A DNA stretch of 64,000 nucleotides from Thiosulfatimonas sediminis (lineage in GTDB: Bacteria; Pseudomonadota; Gammaproteobacteria; Thiomicrospirales; Thiomicrospiraceae), in NCBI RefSeq assembly GCF_011398355.1, contig NZ_AP021889.1:1488001-1552000 (forward strand), in the 5' to 3' direction. Below are positions 19,268 through 28,873 of the stretch, one piece after another. The notes under the pieces are model-generated. The model did no database searches. It saw nothing but the letters and a program-made list of their open reading frames with translations, and was not told the DNA's origin. The translations under genes and the position numbers were made by a program. Numbering within the stretch: the stretch's first letter is position 1; the number at the start of each line of letters is the position of its first letter.

Positions 19268-19343
19268 TGGTGGGTGATACTGGGTTCGAACCAGTGACCC
19301 TCGCCTTGTAAGGGCGATGCTCTCCCAACTGAGCTAATCACCC
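19268..19343 (-). tRNA. tRNA-Val (TAC), copy 3, promoter-proximal
   Basis: 76-base tRNA-Val with encoded CCA. It differs from copies 1 and 2 by one base in the D loop (AGTTGGGAG instead of AGCTGGGAG). It is the first gene behind the strong promoter at 19423-19450. Confidence 0.97.
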
Positions 19344-19422
19344 AATTAACCGCATTTTAAGGCATCTAAACAAGCTTGGCTTAAACCTTGCTTATCGAGC
19401 GCTGCGCTAATTGATGTGGCGT

Positions 19423-19450
19423 ATTATAGGGAGTTGCGAGAGCAAGTCAA
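19423..19450 (-). promoter_or_regulatory. Sigma-70 promoter of the tRNA array
   Basis: TTGACT (19445-19450), a 16-base spacer and a perfect TATAAT (19423-19428) on the minus strand, followed by the GC-containing stretch ACGCCAC where transcription would begin. GC-rich discriminators are typical of stringently controlled stable-RNA promoters. The predicted leader before Val copy 3 is about 70 bases. Confidence 0.85.
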
Positions 19451-19477
19451 ACGTTTTTTTATACTTTTTTTTGATGC

Positions 19478-19750
19478 TTAGTTAACCGCATCTTTTAATG
19501 CTTTTCCTGGCTTAAACTTAGGTACTTTTGCCGCTGGGATTTGCATTTCTTTGCCCGTTTGTGGATTACGGCCAGTACGTGCAGCACGCTCACCAACTGC
19601 GAAAGTACCAAAACCGATAACCGCGACAGAATCACCTGAGCTAAGCGCTTTAGTGATAGAAGCAACGGTTGCGTCCAATGCTTTACCTGCGTCCGCTTTA
19701 GTTAGCCCTGACTCTTCTGCGATGGCACTGATTAGTTCAGATTTATTCAT
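19478..19750 (-). CDS. hupB: DNA-binding protein HU-beta
   Basis: Small histone-like nucleoid protein that bends DNA. The 90-residue protein [11 protein letters not shown]... has the HU signature [20 protein letters not shown] and the C-terminal [13 protein letters not shown]. The ATG at 19750 follows GGAGAAAACA; an upstream ATG four codons earlier would place that ribosome site inside the gene. It follows lon, the usual order lon-hupB, and has its own strong promoter. Confidence 0.97.
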   Translation of the reverse strand: MNKSELISAIAEESGLTKADAGKALDATVASITKALSSGDSVAVIGFGTFAVGERAARTGRNPQTGKEMQIPAAKVPKFKPGKALKDAVN

Positions 19751-19802
19751 TGTTTTCTCCATGAGATTTAATTGTGTAGTATCCAGCTCAAAAGCTTAAG
19801 CA

Positions 19803-19832
19803 TTTATAGCAATCATCGCTTCTTAGTGTCAA
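19803..19832 (-). promoter_or_regulatory. Sigma-70 promoter of hupB
   Basis: TTGACA (19827-19832), an 18-base spacer and TATAAA (19803-19808) on the minus strand, about 45-50 bases upstream of the hupB start and inside the lon-hupB gap. Confidence 0.8.
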
Positions 19833-19856
19833 GCAAAAACACCGTAAAGACGTTAA

Positions 19857-22283
19857 TTAATGGCGTGCCGATGACTTTTTAGTCGATACCTTCAATTCTT
19901 TATTAGCAAACCCTTCTACTGCCACTTTTTCAACGATTTCAGGTGGCAAAGACTCTGGCATCTTAGTCAACGCAATTTTAAAGACCTCCTCTATCCACTG
20001 AACCGGACAAATGTTCAATTGATTTTTAACTTCTTGCGGAACATCAGCCAAATCACGAACATTGTCTTTTGGAATCAGTACCGTTTTAATTCCTCCACGC
20101 AAAGCAGCGAGTAACTTCTCTTTTAACCCCCCAATCGGTAAAACTTCACCACGTAAGGTAATTTCACCCGTCATCGCAACATCAGATTTTACTGGGATAT
20201 TCGTCAAAACAGAGGTAATGGCTGTACAGATTGCAATCCCTGCACTTGGCCCGTCTTTTTTAATTGCGCCTTCTGGGAAATGCAGATGTAAGTCAACATT
20301 CTCATAAAAAGCCTTCTCTAACCCTAAAGCTGCAGAACGACTTCGAATCACACTCATTGCAGCTTCTACCGACTCTTGCATGACCGATCCCAATTGCCCG
20401 GTACTCACTAATTTCCCTTTACCCGGCATGGCTGTCGCTTCAATACGTAGCAAATCACCACCCACTCGCGTCCACGCAAGTCCAGCAACTTGACCTATCC
20501 GATTCTCCTTATCCGCTAAACCAAAACGGTACTTAGCAACACCAAGATACTCTTCAAGATTATCTGGATTAATCGTTAAAGTTTTATCTGCGCCGTCCAA
20601 ATCGAGTTTACGCACCGCTTTACGGCAAATTTTGGCAAGCTCGCGCGCTAATAAGCGAACACCCGCTTCTCGTGTATAAGTTTGGATAATCGCCAGCATG
20701 GAGGCTTCTGTTAAAATGACTTCACCTTTTTTTAATCCATGCTCATGCAAAGCTTTAGGCAATAGATGACGCTGGGCGATATTCAACTTCTCCGCTTCAG
20801 TGTAACCAGCCAAATTAATCACTTCCATTCGATCTAACAACGCTTCGGGAATATCCATTGAGTTGGAAGTCGCGATAAACAAAACATCTGAAAGATCATA
20901 GTCCACTTCTAAATAGTGATCGTTAAAGGTACTGTTCTGCTCTGGATCTAAAACCTCTAATAAAGCGGAAGCTGGGTCACCGCGCATGTCGCTGGACATT
21001 TTGTCAATCTCATCCAACAAAAACAACGGGTTACGCGTTCCGGCACCGTGCATTTTCTGAATAATTTTTCCTGGCAAAGCCCCAATATAGGTTTTACGAT
21101 GCCCGCGGATTTCCGCTTCATCACGAACGCCACCTAATGCCATACGCACATATTTACGATTGGTGGCCTCGGCAATCGATTTTGCCAAGGAAGTTTTACC
21201 AACACCCGGCGGCCCAACCAGACATAAAATAGGCCCTTTCATTTTACGCACACGCTTCTGTACTGCGAGATACTCAACAATTCGCTCCTTAACCTTCTCC
21301 AATCCATAATGCTGTGCATCAAGAATCTGCTCGGCGCGATTGAGATCTTTAGACACTCGGCTGCGTTTTTTCCAAGGCACATCCAACAACCAATCCAAGT
21401 AGTTGCGCACGACCGTTGCTTCCGAAGACTGCGCCGGCATCATACGTAACTTCTTCATCTCGGCCTTGGCTTTATTTTTTGCCGCCTCTGGCATACCGAC
21501 GTTTTCAATTTTCTGATTAAGCTGATCGACTTCGCTCAACTCATTCTCTTCACCGGAAAGCTCATGATGAATCGCTTTCATTTTTTCGTTCAGGTAATAC
21601 TCTCGCTGAGTTTTTTCCATCTGTTTTTTAACCCGCGATGTTATACGCTTCTCTGATTCTAAAATTTCCAATTCAGTTTCGACAATAGTAAGAATCTTCT
21701 CCAAGCGATCACTGATGGTGACCATTTCTAAGAGCGCTTGTTTGGTTGGCAGATCAATGGTGATGTTCGCAGAAATCAAATCCACTAAACGCGACGGTTC
21801 ATCTTCATTTTGAACCGAACGCTTAACTTCTGACGGCACTTTTTTCTTTAGGTCTGCATACAGAGTAAAACGCTCTTTTAGAGCGCGAATCAACACCTTC
21901 ACATCGAGAGGGTCACCACTATCAACTTGCATCTCTTCAATGTCGCCAAGTAGAACATTATGATCAACGTGCAGATTATTTAAACGAAAACGCTGCACAC
22001 CCTCAACTAACACTTTAACCGTACTATCAGGCAATTTAATCAACTGCAAAATATTGGCCATAGTACCAACTTGATACAAGTCTTCTAATTTAGGCACGTC
22101 CAAATCGGCTTTTTTTTGCGCAACTAAAAAGATTTTTTTATCACCTTGCATGGCTTCATTTAGAGCTTGAATAGATTTTTCACGACCGACAAACAGCGGC
22201 ATGACATTACCTGGAAACACCACGACATCTCTAAGTGGTAACACCAAGACATCCATTTTCATACTAATTTGATCCATTTCCAT
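19857..22283 (-). CDS. lon: ATP-dependent protease Lon
   Basis: Homo-hexameric cytoplasmic AAA+ serine protease that degrades misfolded and some regulatory proteins. The 808-residue protein has the N-terminal LON substrate domain (about 10-200), an AAA+ module with Walker [11 protein letters not shown] and Walker [10 protein letters not shown], and the C-terminal protease domain with the catalytic serine in KDGPSAG and the downstream lysine. The start ATG follows AGGAAGGAT. A terminator upstream (22417-22446) ends clpX transcription, so lon probably has its own promoter in the 130-base gap; I could not identify a convincing heat-shock promoter there. Confidence 0.98.
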   Translation of the reverse strand: MEMDQISMKMDVLVLPLRDVVVFPGNVMPLFVGREKSIQALNEAMQGDKKIFLVAQKKADLDVPKLEDLYQVGTMANILQLIKLPDSTVKVLVEGVQRFRLNNLHVDHNVLLGDIEEMQVDSGDPLDVKVLIRALKERFTLYADLKKKVPSEVKRSVQNEDEPSRLVDLISANITIDLPTKQALLEMVTISDRLEKILTIVETELEILESEKRITSRVKKQMEKTQREYYLNEKMKAIHHELSGEENELSEVDQLNQKIENVGMPEAAKNKAKAEMKKLRMMPAQSSEATVVRNYLDWLLDVPWKKRSRVSKDLNRAEQILDAQHYGLEKVKERIVEYLAVQKRVRKMKGPILCLVGPPGVGKTSLAKSIAEATNRKYVRMALGGVRDEAEIRGHRKTYIGALPGKIIQKMHGAGTRNPLFLLDEIDKMSSDMRGDPASALLEVLDPEQNSTFNDHYLEVDYDLSDVLFIATSNSMDIPEALLDRMEVINLAGYTEAEKLNIAQRHLLPKALHEHGLKKGEVILTEASMLAIIQTYTREAGVRLLARELAKICRKAVRKLDLDGADKTLTINPDNLEEYLGVAKYRFGLADKENRIGQVAGLAWTRVGGDLLRIEATAMPGKGKLVSTGQLGSVMQESVEAAMSVIRSRSAALGLEKAFYENVDLHLHFPEGAIKKDGPSAGIAICTAITSVLTNIPVKSDVAMTGEITLRGEVLPIGGLKEKLLAALRGGIKTVLIPKDNVRDLADVPQEVKNQLNICPVQWIEEVFKIALTKMPESLPPEIVEKVAVEGFANKELKVSTKKSSARH

Positions 22284-22416
22284 TTTTATATCCTTCCTGC
22301 GTTCTCTGTTTTATCGCTATTTTTACCACGGATGGCGATTAACAAAACGGGGTTTTTATTATTTGTTCTGACCGACCTGACTGGTACAGATTACCATTTG
22401 TAACAGATTTGAAAAG

Positions 22417-22446
22417 CAAAAAACCCAGCTGAGCTGGGTTTTTCAC
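22417..22446 (-). terminator. Intrinsic terminator of clpX
   Basis: AAACCCAGC/GCTGGGTTT stem with a 3-base loop and runs of A and T on both sides, so it can work in both directions. It lies 37 bases past the clpX stop. Confidence 0.88.
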
Positions 22447-22482
22447 TGCATTTACAAGACATCAACACGCAGCAAACAACAA

Positions 22483-23736
22483 CTACTCACTGACTGCTTT
22501 AACTTGCTTGTCGTTATAGACTAGCATTGGTGATTTTTTACCCAAGACCACTGCTTTATTAATAACGACCCTTTCAACATTTTTCAAGCTTGGCAAGTCA
22601 TACATGGTCTCCAAAAGAATCTGCTCCATAATTGAACGCAGTCCACGCGCACCAGTTTTACGTTTAATTGCCAGGTTCGCAACTTCTTCAATCGCATCCT
22701 TACGGAATTGCAAATCAACGTGCTCTAACTCGAACATCTTCTGGAACTGTTTGATTAAAGCGTTTTTAGGTTCAGTCAGAATCTGCACCAGCGCTTTAAC
22801 ATCCAGCTCTTCCAAAGAGGCAATCATTGGCAGACGCCCAACAAACTCTGGAATCAAACCAAACTTAACCAAATCTTCCGGTTCAATCGCACGATAACGC
22901 TCAGTCAGCGTCTTTTTCTCATCTTTAGAACGGACTGCTGCAGAAAAACCGATACCCGTATCGGTTTCAGTCCGCTGCTCAACAATTTTATCCAAGCCTT
23001 CAAAAGCACCACCGACGATAAACAAAATCTTAGAGGTATCGACCTGAATCAATTCTTGATTAGGATGTTTACGACCGCCGTGCGGTGGAACTGCAGCAAC
23101 CGTGCCTTCAATCAATTTCAACAAGGACTGCTGTACACCTTCACCAGACACATCTCGAGTGATGGACGGATTTTCTGACTTACGAGTAATCTTATCAATC
23201 TCATCAATGTAGATAATGCCGCGCTCAGCTTTCTCAGGATCGTTATCGCAGCGCTGCAGTAGCTTTAAAAGAATGCTCTCAACGTCCTCACCAACATAGC
23301 CAGCCTCTGTCAAGGTTGTCGCATCGGCAATTGCAAAAGGAACATCTAATAAACGCGCCAAAGTCTGTGCCAACAAAGTTTTACCTGAACCCGTTGGACC
23401 AATCAGCAAAATATTACTTTTGGTAAGCTCAACTTCATCTTTCACGTGTGCCGTTTGTAGACGCTTGTAATGGTTGTAAACTGCAACAGACAACACTTTT
23501 TTAGCTTGGTTCTGACCAATTACATAGTCATCCAAAGTCTGCTTAATTTCATGCGGTGTAGGAAGATTTTGCAAATCAAGTTCGCCAAATTCCGCCTGAC
23601 CAAACTCTTCGTCCAAAATATCATTGCACAGCTCGACACACTCATCACAGATATAGACTGACGGGCCGGCAATTAATTTGCGTACTTCATCTTGGCCTTT
23701 GCCACAGAATGAACATTTTAATTTTTCATCTTTCAT
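22483..23736 (-). CDS. clpX: ATP-dependent Clp protease ATP-binding subunit ClpX
   Basis: AAA+ unfoldase that feeds tagged substrates to ClpP. The 417-residue protein starts with the dimerising zinc domain (Cys8, Cys11, Cys30, Cys33), then Walker A GPTGSGKT, Walker [11 protein letters not shown], the pore loop GYVGEDV and the IGF-type ClpP-binding loop, seen here as TGIGFSA. Length is normal. It follows clpP by 18 bases, so the two are co-transcribed. Confidence 0.98.
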   Translation of the reverse strand: MKDEKLKCSFCGKGQDEVRKLIAGPSVYICDECVELCNDILDEEFGQAEFGELDLQNLPTPHEIKQTLDDYVIGQNQAKKVLSVAVYNHYKRLQTAHVKDEVELTKSNILLIGPTGSGKTLLAQTLARLLDVPFAIADATTLTEAGYVGEDVESILLKLLQRCDNDPEKAERGIIYIDEIDKITRKSENPSITRDVSGEGVQQSLLKLIEGTVAAVPPHGGRKHPNQELIQVDTSKILFIVGGAFEGLDKIVEQRTETDTGIGFSAAVRSKDEKKTLTERYRAIEPEDLVKFGLIPEFVGRLPMIASLEELDVKALVQILTEPKNALIKQFQKMFELEHVDLQFRKDAIEEVANLAIKRKTGARGLRSIMEQILLETMYDLPSLKNVERVVINKAVVLGKKSPMLVYNDKQVKAVSE

Positions 23737-23754
23737 CGTCTGTTATCCCAGGTA

Positions 23755-24354
23755 TTATCGTGCACTTAACACTTCATCAATAAGACCATAATCTTTCGCG
23801 GCGGCTGCACTTAAAAAATTATCACGATCGGTATCTTTTTCAATTGTGGCAATATCTTGCCCAGTATGATCTGCCAACGCTTGGTTTAAACGCTGTTTAA
23901 TGTCTAAAATTTCTTTTGCATGGATCTGAATATCACTGGCCTGCCCCTGAAACCCACCAAGTGGCTGATGAATCATCACTCGTGAATTTGGCAACGCAAA
24001 ACGCTTACCTTTCGCACCAGCGGATAATAAAAAAGCCCCCATGCTGGCCGCCTGACCAATCACCATGGTACTGACATCAGGCTTGATAAAGCGCATAGTG
24101 TCATAAATCGCCATGCCCGCTGTCACACTGCCGCCAGGTGAATTGATGTACAAACTAATGTCTTTGTCCGGATTCTCAGATTCTAAGAAAAGCAGCTGCG
24201 CGACAATTAAGTTCGCCATGTGATCTTCAACTGGACCAACCATAAAGATGACACGCTCTTTCAATAAACGTGAATAAATATCAAACGATCTTTCTCCGCG
24301 GCTGGTCTGTTCAATCACCATTGGGACTAATGCGTTTTGAATCAAATTATCCAT
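23755..24354 (-). CDS. clpP: ATP-dependent Clp protease proteolytic subunit ClpP
   Basis: Tetradecameric serine protease partner of ClpX. The catalytic triad is visible: Ser in [14 protein letters not shown], His in [12 protein letters not shown] and the downstream Asp. I start at 24354 ([16 protein letters not shown], 199 residues) because this matches the family and has AAGGATAA upstream; the longer frame from 24408 adds 18 residues without family similarity. It is followed closely by clpX. Confidence 0.97.
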   Translation of the reverse strand: MDNLIQNALVPMVIEQTSRGERSFDIYSRLLKERVIFMVGPVEDHMANLIVAQLLFLESENPDKDISLYINSPGGSVTAGMAIYDTMRFIKPDVSTMVIGQAASMGAFLLSAGAKGKRFALPNSRVMIHQPLGGFQGQASDIQIHAKEILDIKQRLNQALADHTGQDIATIEKDTDRDNFLSAAAAKDYGLIDEVLSAR

Positions 24355-24556
24355 AATTTTATTATTATCCTTTTCGTTCTTGCGAACTTTCACTGCAAAC
24401 GGATACAAGCACTCTTTGCATCATACCCATTCAGGAAAGCGCTTGCTGATACAGTATATTGAGCCCTGTACCCCTTGTGTTCTCAAAGCCTACCCTACTT
24501 TTAAAGCGGGCTTTATCAGATGGGAAATTTTAGTTATCTTAGCTTTTTTGTAGGCA

Positions 24557-24613
24557 AAAAAAAACTTAACCTCAATGACAAATCCAAAATTACATCATCA
24601 AGATTAAGTTTTT
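24557..24613 (-). terminator. Long hairpin terminator after tig
   Basis: On the minus strand AAAAACTTAA pairs with TTAAGTTTTT, and the stem can extend inward with TCTTGATGA and TCATTGAGG using G-U pairs, about 19 base pairs in all. It is followed by a long T run. It lies 52 bases past the tig stop and separates tig from clpP. Confidence 0.75.
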
Positions 24614-24664
24614 AGGTTTTTTCAACCGCTCTCTTTATTGAAAGACGGCTGCAACCAATAAGTC

Positions 24665-25978
24665 TTAAGCAAACTTACGGTTTAACACTTCTTCAAAAGA
24701 CTTAGTAACTTCTGTTACTTTCGCTTCATCTTTTACTTTTTGAGCAACTTTGTTCTCAACAAGCACAGAGCGAATCTCGAAGCGCGCACCTGGATTTTGC
24801 GCATACCAGTTAACGACTTCTTGTGGATCTTCATATGATGAAGCCTGCTCAACAATAAACGCTTCCACTTCCGCATCCGATGCTTCAACATTATTGGCTT
24901 TAATGATGTCACCCAAAATCAAACCAAGCTTAACGCGTTTATTCGCTTCTTCTTCGAACATTCCCGCTTCAAGCTTAACGTCTGCAGCAGACATACCACG
25001 CTGCTGCATATCTTGCTGCGCACGCTCCATCAAGCTTTGAATTTCTTGATCAATTAGGGATTTAGGAATTTGAACATCCACCACTTGCTGTAATGATTCA
25101 AGAATCGCTGCACGGTTATGCGCTTCAACCGCACGAGCAAGCTCTTTTGTCATGCTCTCTTTAATTTCTTTCTTAAGCGCATCTTCAGTCCCTTCTTCAA
25201 CACCGAAAGATTGCACAAATTCTGCATCAACTTCTGGTAACTGCTTGGTTGAAACCGAATGAACAGTAATATCAAAAGTAGCTGTTTTGCCTTTTAAAGA
25301 CTCTGCGTGGTAAGTTTCAGGGAAAGTAACTTCAATCACTTTCTCTTCGCCTTTTTTCATTCCCACGATTCCGTCTTCAAACCCAGGAATCATACGTCCA
25401 GAACCTAATTCCAAAGGAACATTCTCTGCAGACCCACCGTCAAATACTTCGCCGTCAATCTTGCCAACAAAATCGATAATAACTTGTTCGCCGATGGTCG
25501 CTTTTTTATTGCCGTTAGCCGGTTTCCAAGCCATACGTTGTTCACGTAGACGGGTAATCATGCTATCCACATCGGCATCGGTGACTTCTGAGCTGATGGT
25601 TTCAACTTCAACTGAAGTAAACTCAGGTAAAGTGATTTCAGGATAGATTTCAAAACGCGCCGTGAAAGTCACTTCGTTTTCAGAATCTTTTAGTTCGTCA
25701 AAAATCGGGTAACCCGCCACTTTTAGCGACTCTTGTTCTACGGCATCATAAAATGCTTTCTGCAGGGCTTCGCCCATCAGTTCTTGACGAACTTCCGCAC
25801 CGTGACGCTGCTTAACCATAGTCATCGGGACTTTTCCTGGACGGAAACCATCGATGCGCACTTTACGGCGAATTTCGTTCAAACGTTTATCAATTTTTGC
25901 GCCCATATCTTCGGTGGCAAAAGTCACAGTCATTTTGTGTTCAAGACCTTGTTCCGGCTTTTCTACAGTTACTTGCAT
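24665..25978 (-). CDS. tig: Trigger factor, ribosome-associated chaperone and prolyl isomerase
   Basis: Binds nascent chains at the ribosome exit. The 437-residue protein (start MQVTVEKPEQG at 25978, preceded by GAGAAATAAG) has the ribosome-binding loop GFRPGKVP near residue 45, a central FKBP-type isomerase domain (about 160-245) and the helical C-terminal arms. The longer frame beginning at 25996 adds six residues that are not family-like. The tig-clpP-clpX-lon-hupB order is the standard gammaproteobacterial one. Confidence 0.97.
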   Translation of the reverse strand: MQVTVEKPEQGLEHKMTVTFATEDMGAKIDKRLNEIRRKVRIDGFRPGKVPMTMVKQRHGAEVRQELMGEALQKAFYDAVEQESLKVAGYPIFDELKDSENEVTFTARFEIYPEITLPEFTSVEVETISSEVTDADVDSMITRLREQRMAWKPANGNKKATIGEQVIIDFVGKIDGEVFDGGSAENVPLELGSGRMIPGFEDGIVGMKKGEEKVIEVTFPETYHAESLKGKTATFDITVHSVSTKQLPEVDAEFVQSFGVEEGTEDALKKEIKESMTKELARAVEAHNRAAILESLQQVVDVQIPKSLIDQEIQSLMERAQQDMQQRGMSAADVKLEAGMFEEEANKRVKLGLILGDIIKANNVEASDAEVEAFIVEQASSYEDPQEVVNWYAQNPGARFEIRSVLVENKVAQKVKDEAKVTEVTKSFEEVLNRKFA

Positions 25979-26070
25979 CTTATTTCTCAAAATCAAAAAG
26001 GGTTAGTCCAAATCTAGAAGGCCGTTTTAGCTAGGGCTAACAACAACGTTCCGTAAAAATTAGGTTCGGG

Positions 26071-26076
26071 ATTATA
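26071..26076 (-). promoter_or_regulatory. Candidate tig -10 element
   Basis: Perfect TATAAT on the minus strand 93 bases upstream of tig, with a 4-of-6 match to -35 (TTTAAA) at 17 bases. Confidence 0.5.
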
Positions 26077-26214
26077 CTGGCTTGTATTCAAAATTTAAAG
26101 CACAAACGTAAAACCCTTGTAAAAACAACAACAAAACTTTATTCATTACTCAAAAGCACACATACCAACTCGAAAAAATTAATGCTAGAATAGCGCACAT
26201 TGTAATTTTTGGCA

Positions 26215-26240
26215 GTTTAAGCGGTTTAAACCGCTAAAAC
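26215..26240 (+). promoter_or_regulatory. Palindromic operator-like site before the DUF2892 gene
   Basis: AGCGGTTTAAACCGCT at 26220-26235 is a perfect 16-base palindrome. The symmetry extends to 26 bases with one mismatched central-flank pair. It lies between a candidate extended -10 (TGCTAGAAT, 26183-26191) and the start codon at 26274. The core CGGTTTAAACCG recurs with one base change at 59494-59505. It could be a repressor site or an mRNA leader hairpin. Confidence 0.5.
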
Positions 26241-26273
26241 CTAATCGCGTTCTATCTTCTTTGAGGTTTAATT

Positions 26274-26483
26274 ATGACAGTAGAAAAAATTATTCTTTTG
26301 ATTGCCGGCACCGTGGTATTGATCAGTTCAATCCTAAGTGTTTATCACGCACCTGAGTGGATTTACTTAACTGGATTTGTCGGGGCTAACTTACTTTTTG
26401 CTGGTCTAACGGGCTTTTGTCCAATGGTGAAAATTTTACGCAAATTTGGCGTTAAAAGCGGTGATGCATTTACTCGCTCTTAA
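26274..26483 (+). CDS. DUF2892 small membrane protein
   Basis: 69-residue protein with two membrane segments (about 5-25 and 30-48) and the TGFCPMVKILRKFGVK ending typical of DUF2892 / YgaP-type membrane domains. Such domains often accompany sulfurtransferases, but none is adjacent here. The ribosome site GAGG is well placed. It is monocistronic, with a dyad upstream and a strong terminator downstream. Function unknown. Confidence 0.85.
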   Translation: MTVEKIILLIAGTVVLISSILSVYHAPEWIYLTGFVGANLLFAGLTGFCPMVKILRKFGVKSGDAFTRS

Positions 26484-26500
26484 GTCCAATAGCGCAAAAA

Positions 26501-26526
26501 AAACCGCCTCTAAAGGCGGTTTTTTT
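26501..26526 (+). terminator. Intrinsic terminator of the DUF2892 gene
   Basis: AAACCGCCT/AGGCGGTTT stem with a 4-to-5-base loop followed by TTTTTTT, 18 bases past the stop. Confidence 0.9.
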
Positions 26527-26650
26527 ATCTAATACTCTTAATTCTTACCGAACAAGCTTGCGCGAATTCTAGCGAAAACTCTATCTGCGTTTGATCAATC
26601 AATCCTACAGATGTCGGTAACGTCACAAAATTAAAACTCAAAATAAACAA

Positions 26651-27814
26651 CTACTTCATGATACCCATCTGATTCAATACTTCGAAAGTAATTGCTCCTT
26701 CAGCCAAACCGTTATCTCGCTGATAACGATTGAGGGTTGCGGCGGTATTCGGCCCCCACAAACCATCAATGACATCCAAATCATTCGGCGGGCTTGGCTT
26801 TAGATAACCAGCTTTCTCTAAAACTATCTGTATACGTTTTACAAGTTCTTCTGAACGGTCGGCCTTACAAATTGTTTTACGCTCCGCCATTTGTGAGGGT
26901 GCGGTTTCAATACGAGTCTCAACGGTCTCATATTTGGCTGCTTGCGTAACTTGCATCGTTTTAGGCTGTGTAATCTGTTGCTGCATCGTTACAGTCTTGT
27001 ACTTTGCCGGAATGGTTTTATAAACCACTTCTTCTGGTTTTACCAAAACCGTACGGGTTACCGTTTTAGTCTCCGCCGGAATGGTTTCTAATACCACTGA
27101 CTTTGCTTTAACCAATTTTTTCTGCTGAATGGTTTGATACTCGTCTGGTACTTTCACCATACACTTGTAATCACCATCGACTAAACGGGCTCCGGGTGAT
27201 GTGCGATAACAGGGTTGCCATTCTTCATACCCATCTTTAATTTTAATTCGGACTTCTTTAACCTCAAATTCAGCTGGCACCGAAACCCATCGCTCACGTG
27301 CAGGGCTTAACACCACTTCTTCCGTCACCGTCTTATATTGTGCCGGAATCACTTTCTCAATCACTCTCTGCTCAGGAGCCAATTCAATTTTTTTCTCAAC
27401 CGCTTGATACAAGGCCGGTTCGACTTCTTGGTGCGTGGTCTCTGGCTCGATTAAAATTTGCTGTTTTTCAACGCGGAATTTTCCTGGAACCTTTAATGTC
27501 TGTGAACATGCCTGATAAATTTTTCCATCGATATTACCGGCAATCGAAGCGTCATCAAACTGTATGGGCAATGCTTTTGGCGCTTGCTGCTTTTTAAGTA
27601 CCGCAAAAACTTCTGCTTGCTGGCGCTGTTTACGCTGCTCATCCAAAATACGCTGACGTTCTTCTACTTTCGCTTTTTCAATTAACAGATCAATATCTGC
27701 CGGAGAAGAAATTTCTGTTTTTGCTTCAGGTTCCGGAACATCCGTTAACATCGGTACACATCCCGTAAAGCCAATGATCGCCATGCTTAATGTCGTTAAT
27801 TTAAAAACTTTCAT
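26651..27814 (-). CDS. Repeat-containing lipoprotein with peptidoglycan-binding domain
   Basis: 387 residues. The N-terminal signal ends GFTGC, a lipobox, so it is probably a lipoprotein. A charged, coiled-coil-like stretch follows (about 40-75), then about eight repeats of roughly 23 residues (about 103-305) around the consensus PAxYKTVTxxVxxxP. One repeat is interrupted by a Cys-containing insert (EEWQPCYRTSPG). The C-terminus (about 318-385) is a PG_binding_1 domain with DGLWGPNTAATLNRYQRDNG. I infer a periplasmic or outer-membrane protein that binds the cell wall; its precise role is unknown. No gene is close enough to be an operon partner. Confidence 0.8.
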   Translation of the reverse strand: MKVFKLTTLSMAIIGFTGCVPMLTDVPEPEAKTEISSPADIDLLIEKAKVEERQRILDEQRKQRQQAEVFAVLKKQQAPKALPIQFDDASIAGNIDGKIYQACSQTLKVPGKFRVEKQQILIEPETTHQEVEPALYQAVEKKIELAPEQRVIEKVIPAQYKTVTEEVVLSPARERWVSVPAEFEVKEVRIKIKDGYEEWQPCYRTSPGARLVDGDYKCMVKVPDEYQTIQQKKLVKAKSVVLETIPAETKTVTRTVLVKPEEVVYKTIPAKYKTVTMQQQITQPKTMQVTQAAKYETVETRIETAPSQMAERKTICKADRSEELVKRIQIVLEKAGYLKPSPPNDLDVIDGLWGPNTAATLNRYQRDNGLAEGAITFEVLNQMGIMK

Positions 27815-28538
27815 CCTCTAACAACCCTGCCTCAGTTTTAATTTGCCTGTTATTCTAACGGAATGTGCTTTAAATAAAACCATCCTTATTTGCAAAGTTT
27901 TCTGTGCAAGCAAGCAAATCTGAGCGAATCCAAGAAAATCCACGCATTTTTACAGACGCCCCCCCTCTTTATTAACTGCAACAAATGATCAATTAATTTT
28001 TTCAGGCGCCAAACATAACGACAAACAACTGCCTTGTTCAGCCAAATTGTTCTGTGCCTGGAGCCATTTTGATTTGTTCTATATATCTTTAGTCAAATCA
28101 TTCGCTATTTAAGGTTATTTGAACGTGTTTTTCGTCATTCAAAAGATTATAGCCCCGCCTATTTGACAATTTAAAAATGAGAATCAATGAAAAAAACAAT
28201 TTTTTGCTGACCCGAAGATCTATGCGCTCGCACTCTTTTGTTTATTTTAAGAAATGTATGATGGGGTAACAGTAGGCATAAGCCTTATTTATAGAGACAA
28301 CAGTTTTTCTTGCCTATCAAGCTCAGGTAACTTAGATTATCGACAACATACAGTTGCCCACCATTAAGATTTCTTCCAGTCGCTCAGCCCCTTATTTTCT
28401 TGTGACGTTTGCAGGATAAGTTTACGCATTGTGACTCATATAGACATTTTGCCAATAGCCGCCTGCACAAGCCGATGTAAAAATAGCCCTTGAAAACACA
28501 ACTCATTGATTTAAAAAACTTTAAGAAGGATGACAACG
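27815..28538. other. Intergenic region without a recognisable gene
   Basis: About 720 bases, AT-rich, with no reading frame carrying a sensible start and ribosome site. It holds a TTGACA at 28163-28168 without a good -10, and a weak Fur-like stretch (see rejected list). With the decayed locus that follows, it may be the remains of a lost gene region. Confidence 0.5.
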
Positions 28539-28873
28539 ATGAAAGCGATTTTTATCAGCACACTACTATTAATCAATACCTTTTACATCGCCAACGCGTC
28601 AGCTTGCCCAACCGAAGGACTTGAAATTGAGCAACACATTGCTAAATTAAGTGAAGCGATCAATCTGTAGTCAAAGACGAACTATTTTTTGGCAAAGCGT
28701 TATTGGCAGCTCTCCTAGCCATTGCACCATTCATTGATGAATATGCGCCAGCATCATGACGCCTATTCATCAATAACTTTAAAAGAGAAGAAATATTCGA
28801 TTACTTAGCAAATTCATTGCACAGGAAGAATGCACCGTCATTCAATGCTTTTAATTTACAAGGAGAAAGATAA
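28539..28873 (+). pseudogene. Decayed gene for a small exported protein (frameshift and nonsense)
   Basis: An ATG after AGAAGGATGACAACG opens a 43-residue frame with a signal peptide (hydrophobic core then NASAC) that stops at 28668-28670. The +2 frame is open across that point from 28655, with a hydrophobic stretch (FFGKALLAALLAIAPF). It meets a TGA at 28757-28759, then stays open to TAA at 28871-28873. One indel and one nonsense change would join these into a ~110-residue exported protein. The last stop overlaps the ATG of the next small frame (TAATG). No homologue recognised; a functional 43-residue peptide is the alternative. Confidence 0.45.

Noticed and set aside
19093-19341. 82-residue open frame on the minus strand
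   Set aside because: It lies across the tRNA genes of pair 3; the apparent protein is translated tRNA sequence.
22284-22416. Heat-shock (sigma-32) promoter before lon
   Set aside because: A CCCCGTTT resembling the -10 is present, but no CTTGAAA-like -35 lies at the right distance.
28173-28192. Fur box (aatgagaatcaatg) in the 1.1-kb gap
   Set aside because: Only about 11 of 16 bases match the classic box, symmetry is poor and no intact gene follows.
28757-28759. In-frame TGA read as selenocysteine
   Set aside because: No selenocysteine-insertion hairpin is evident just downstream and the frame lacks an intact start, so nonsense decay is simpler.
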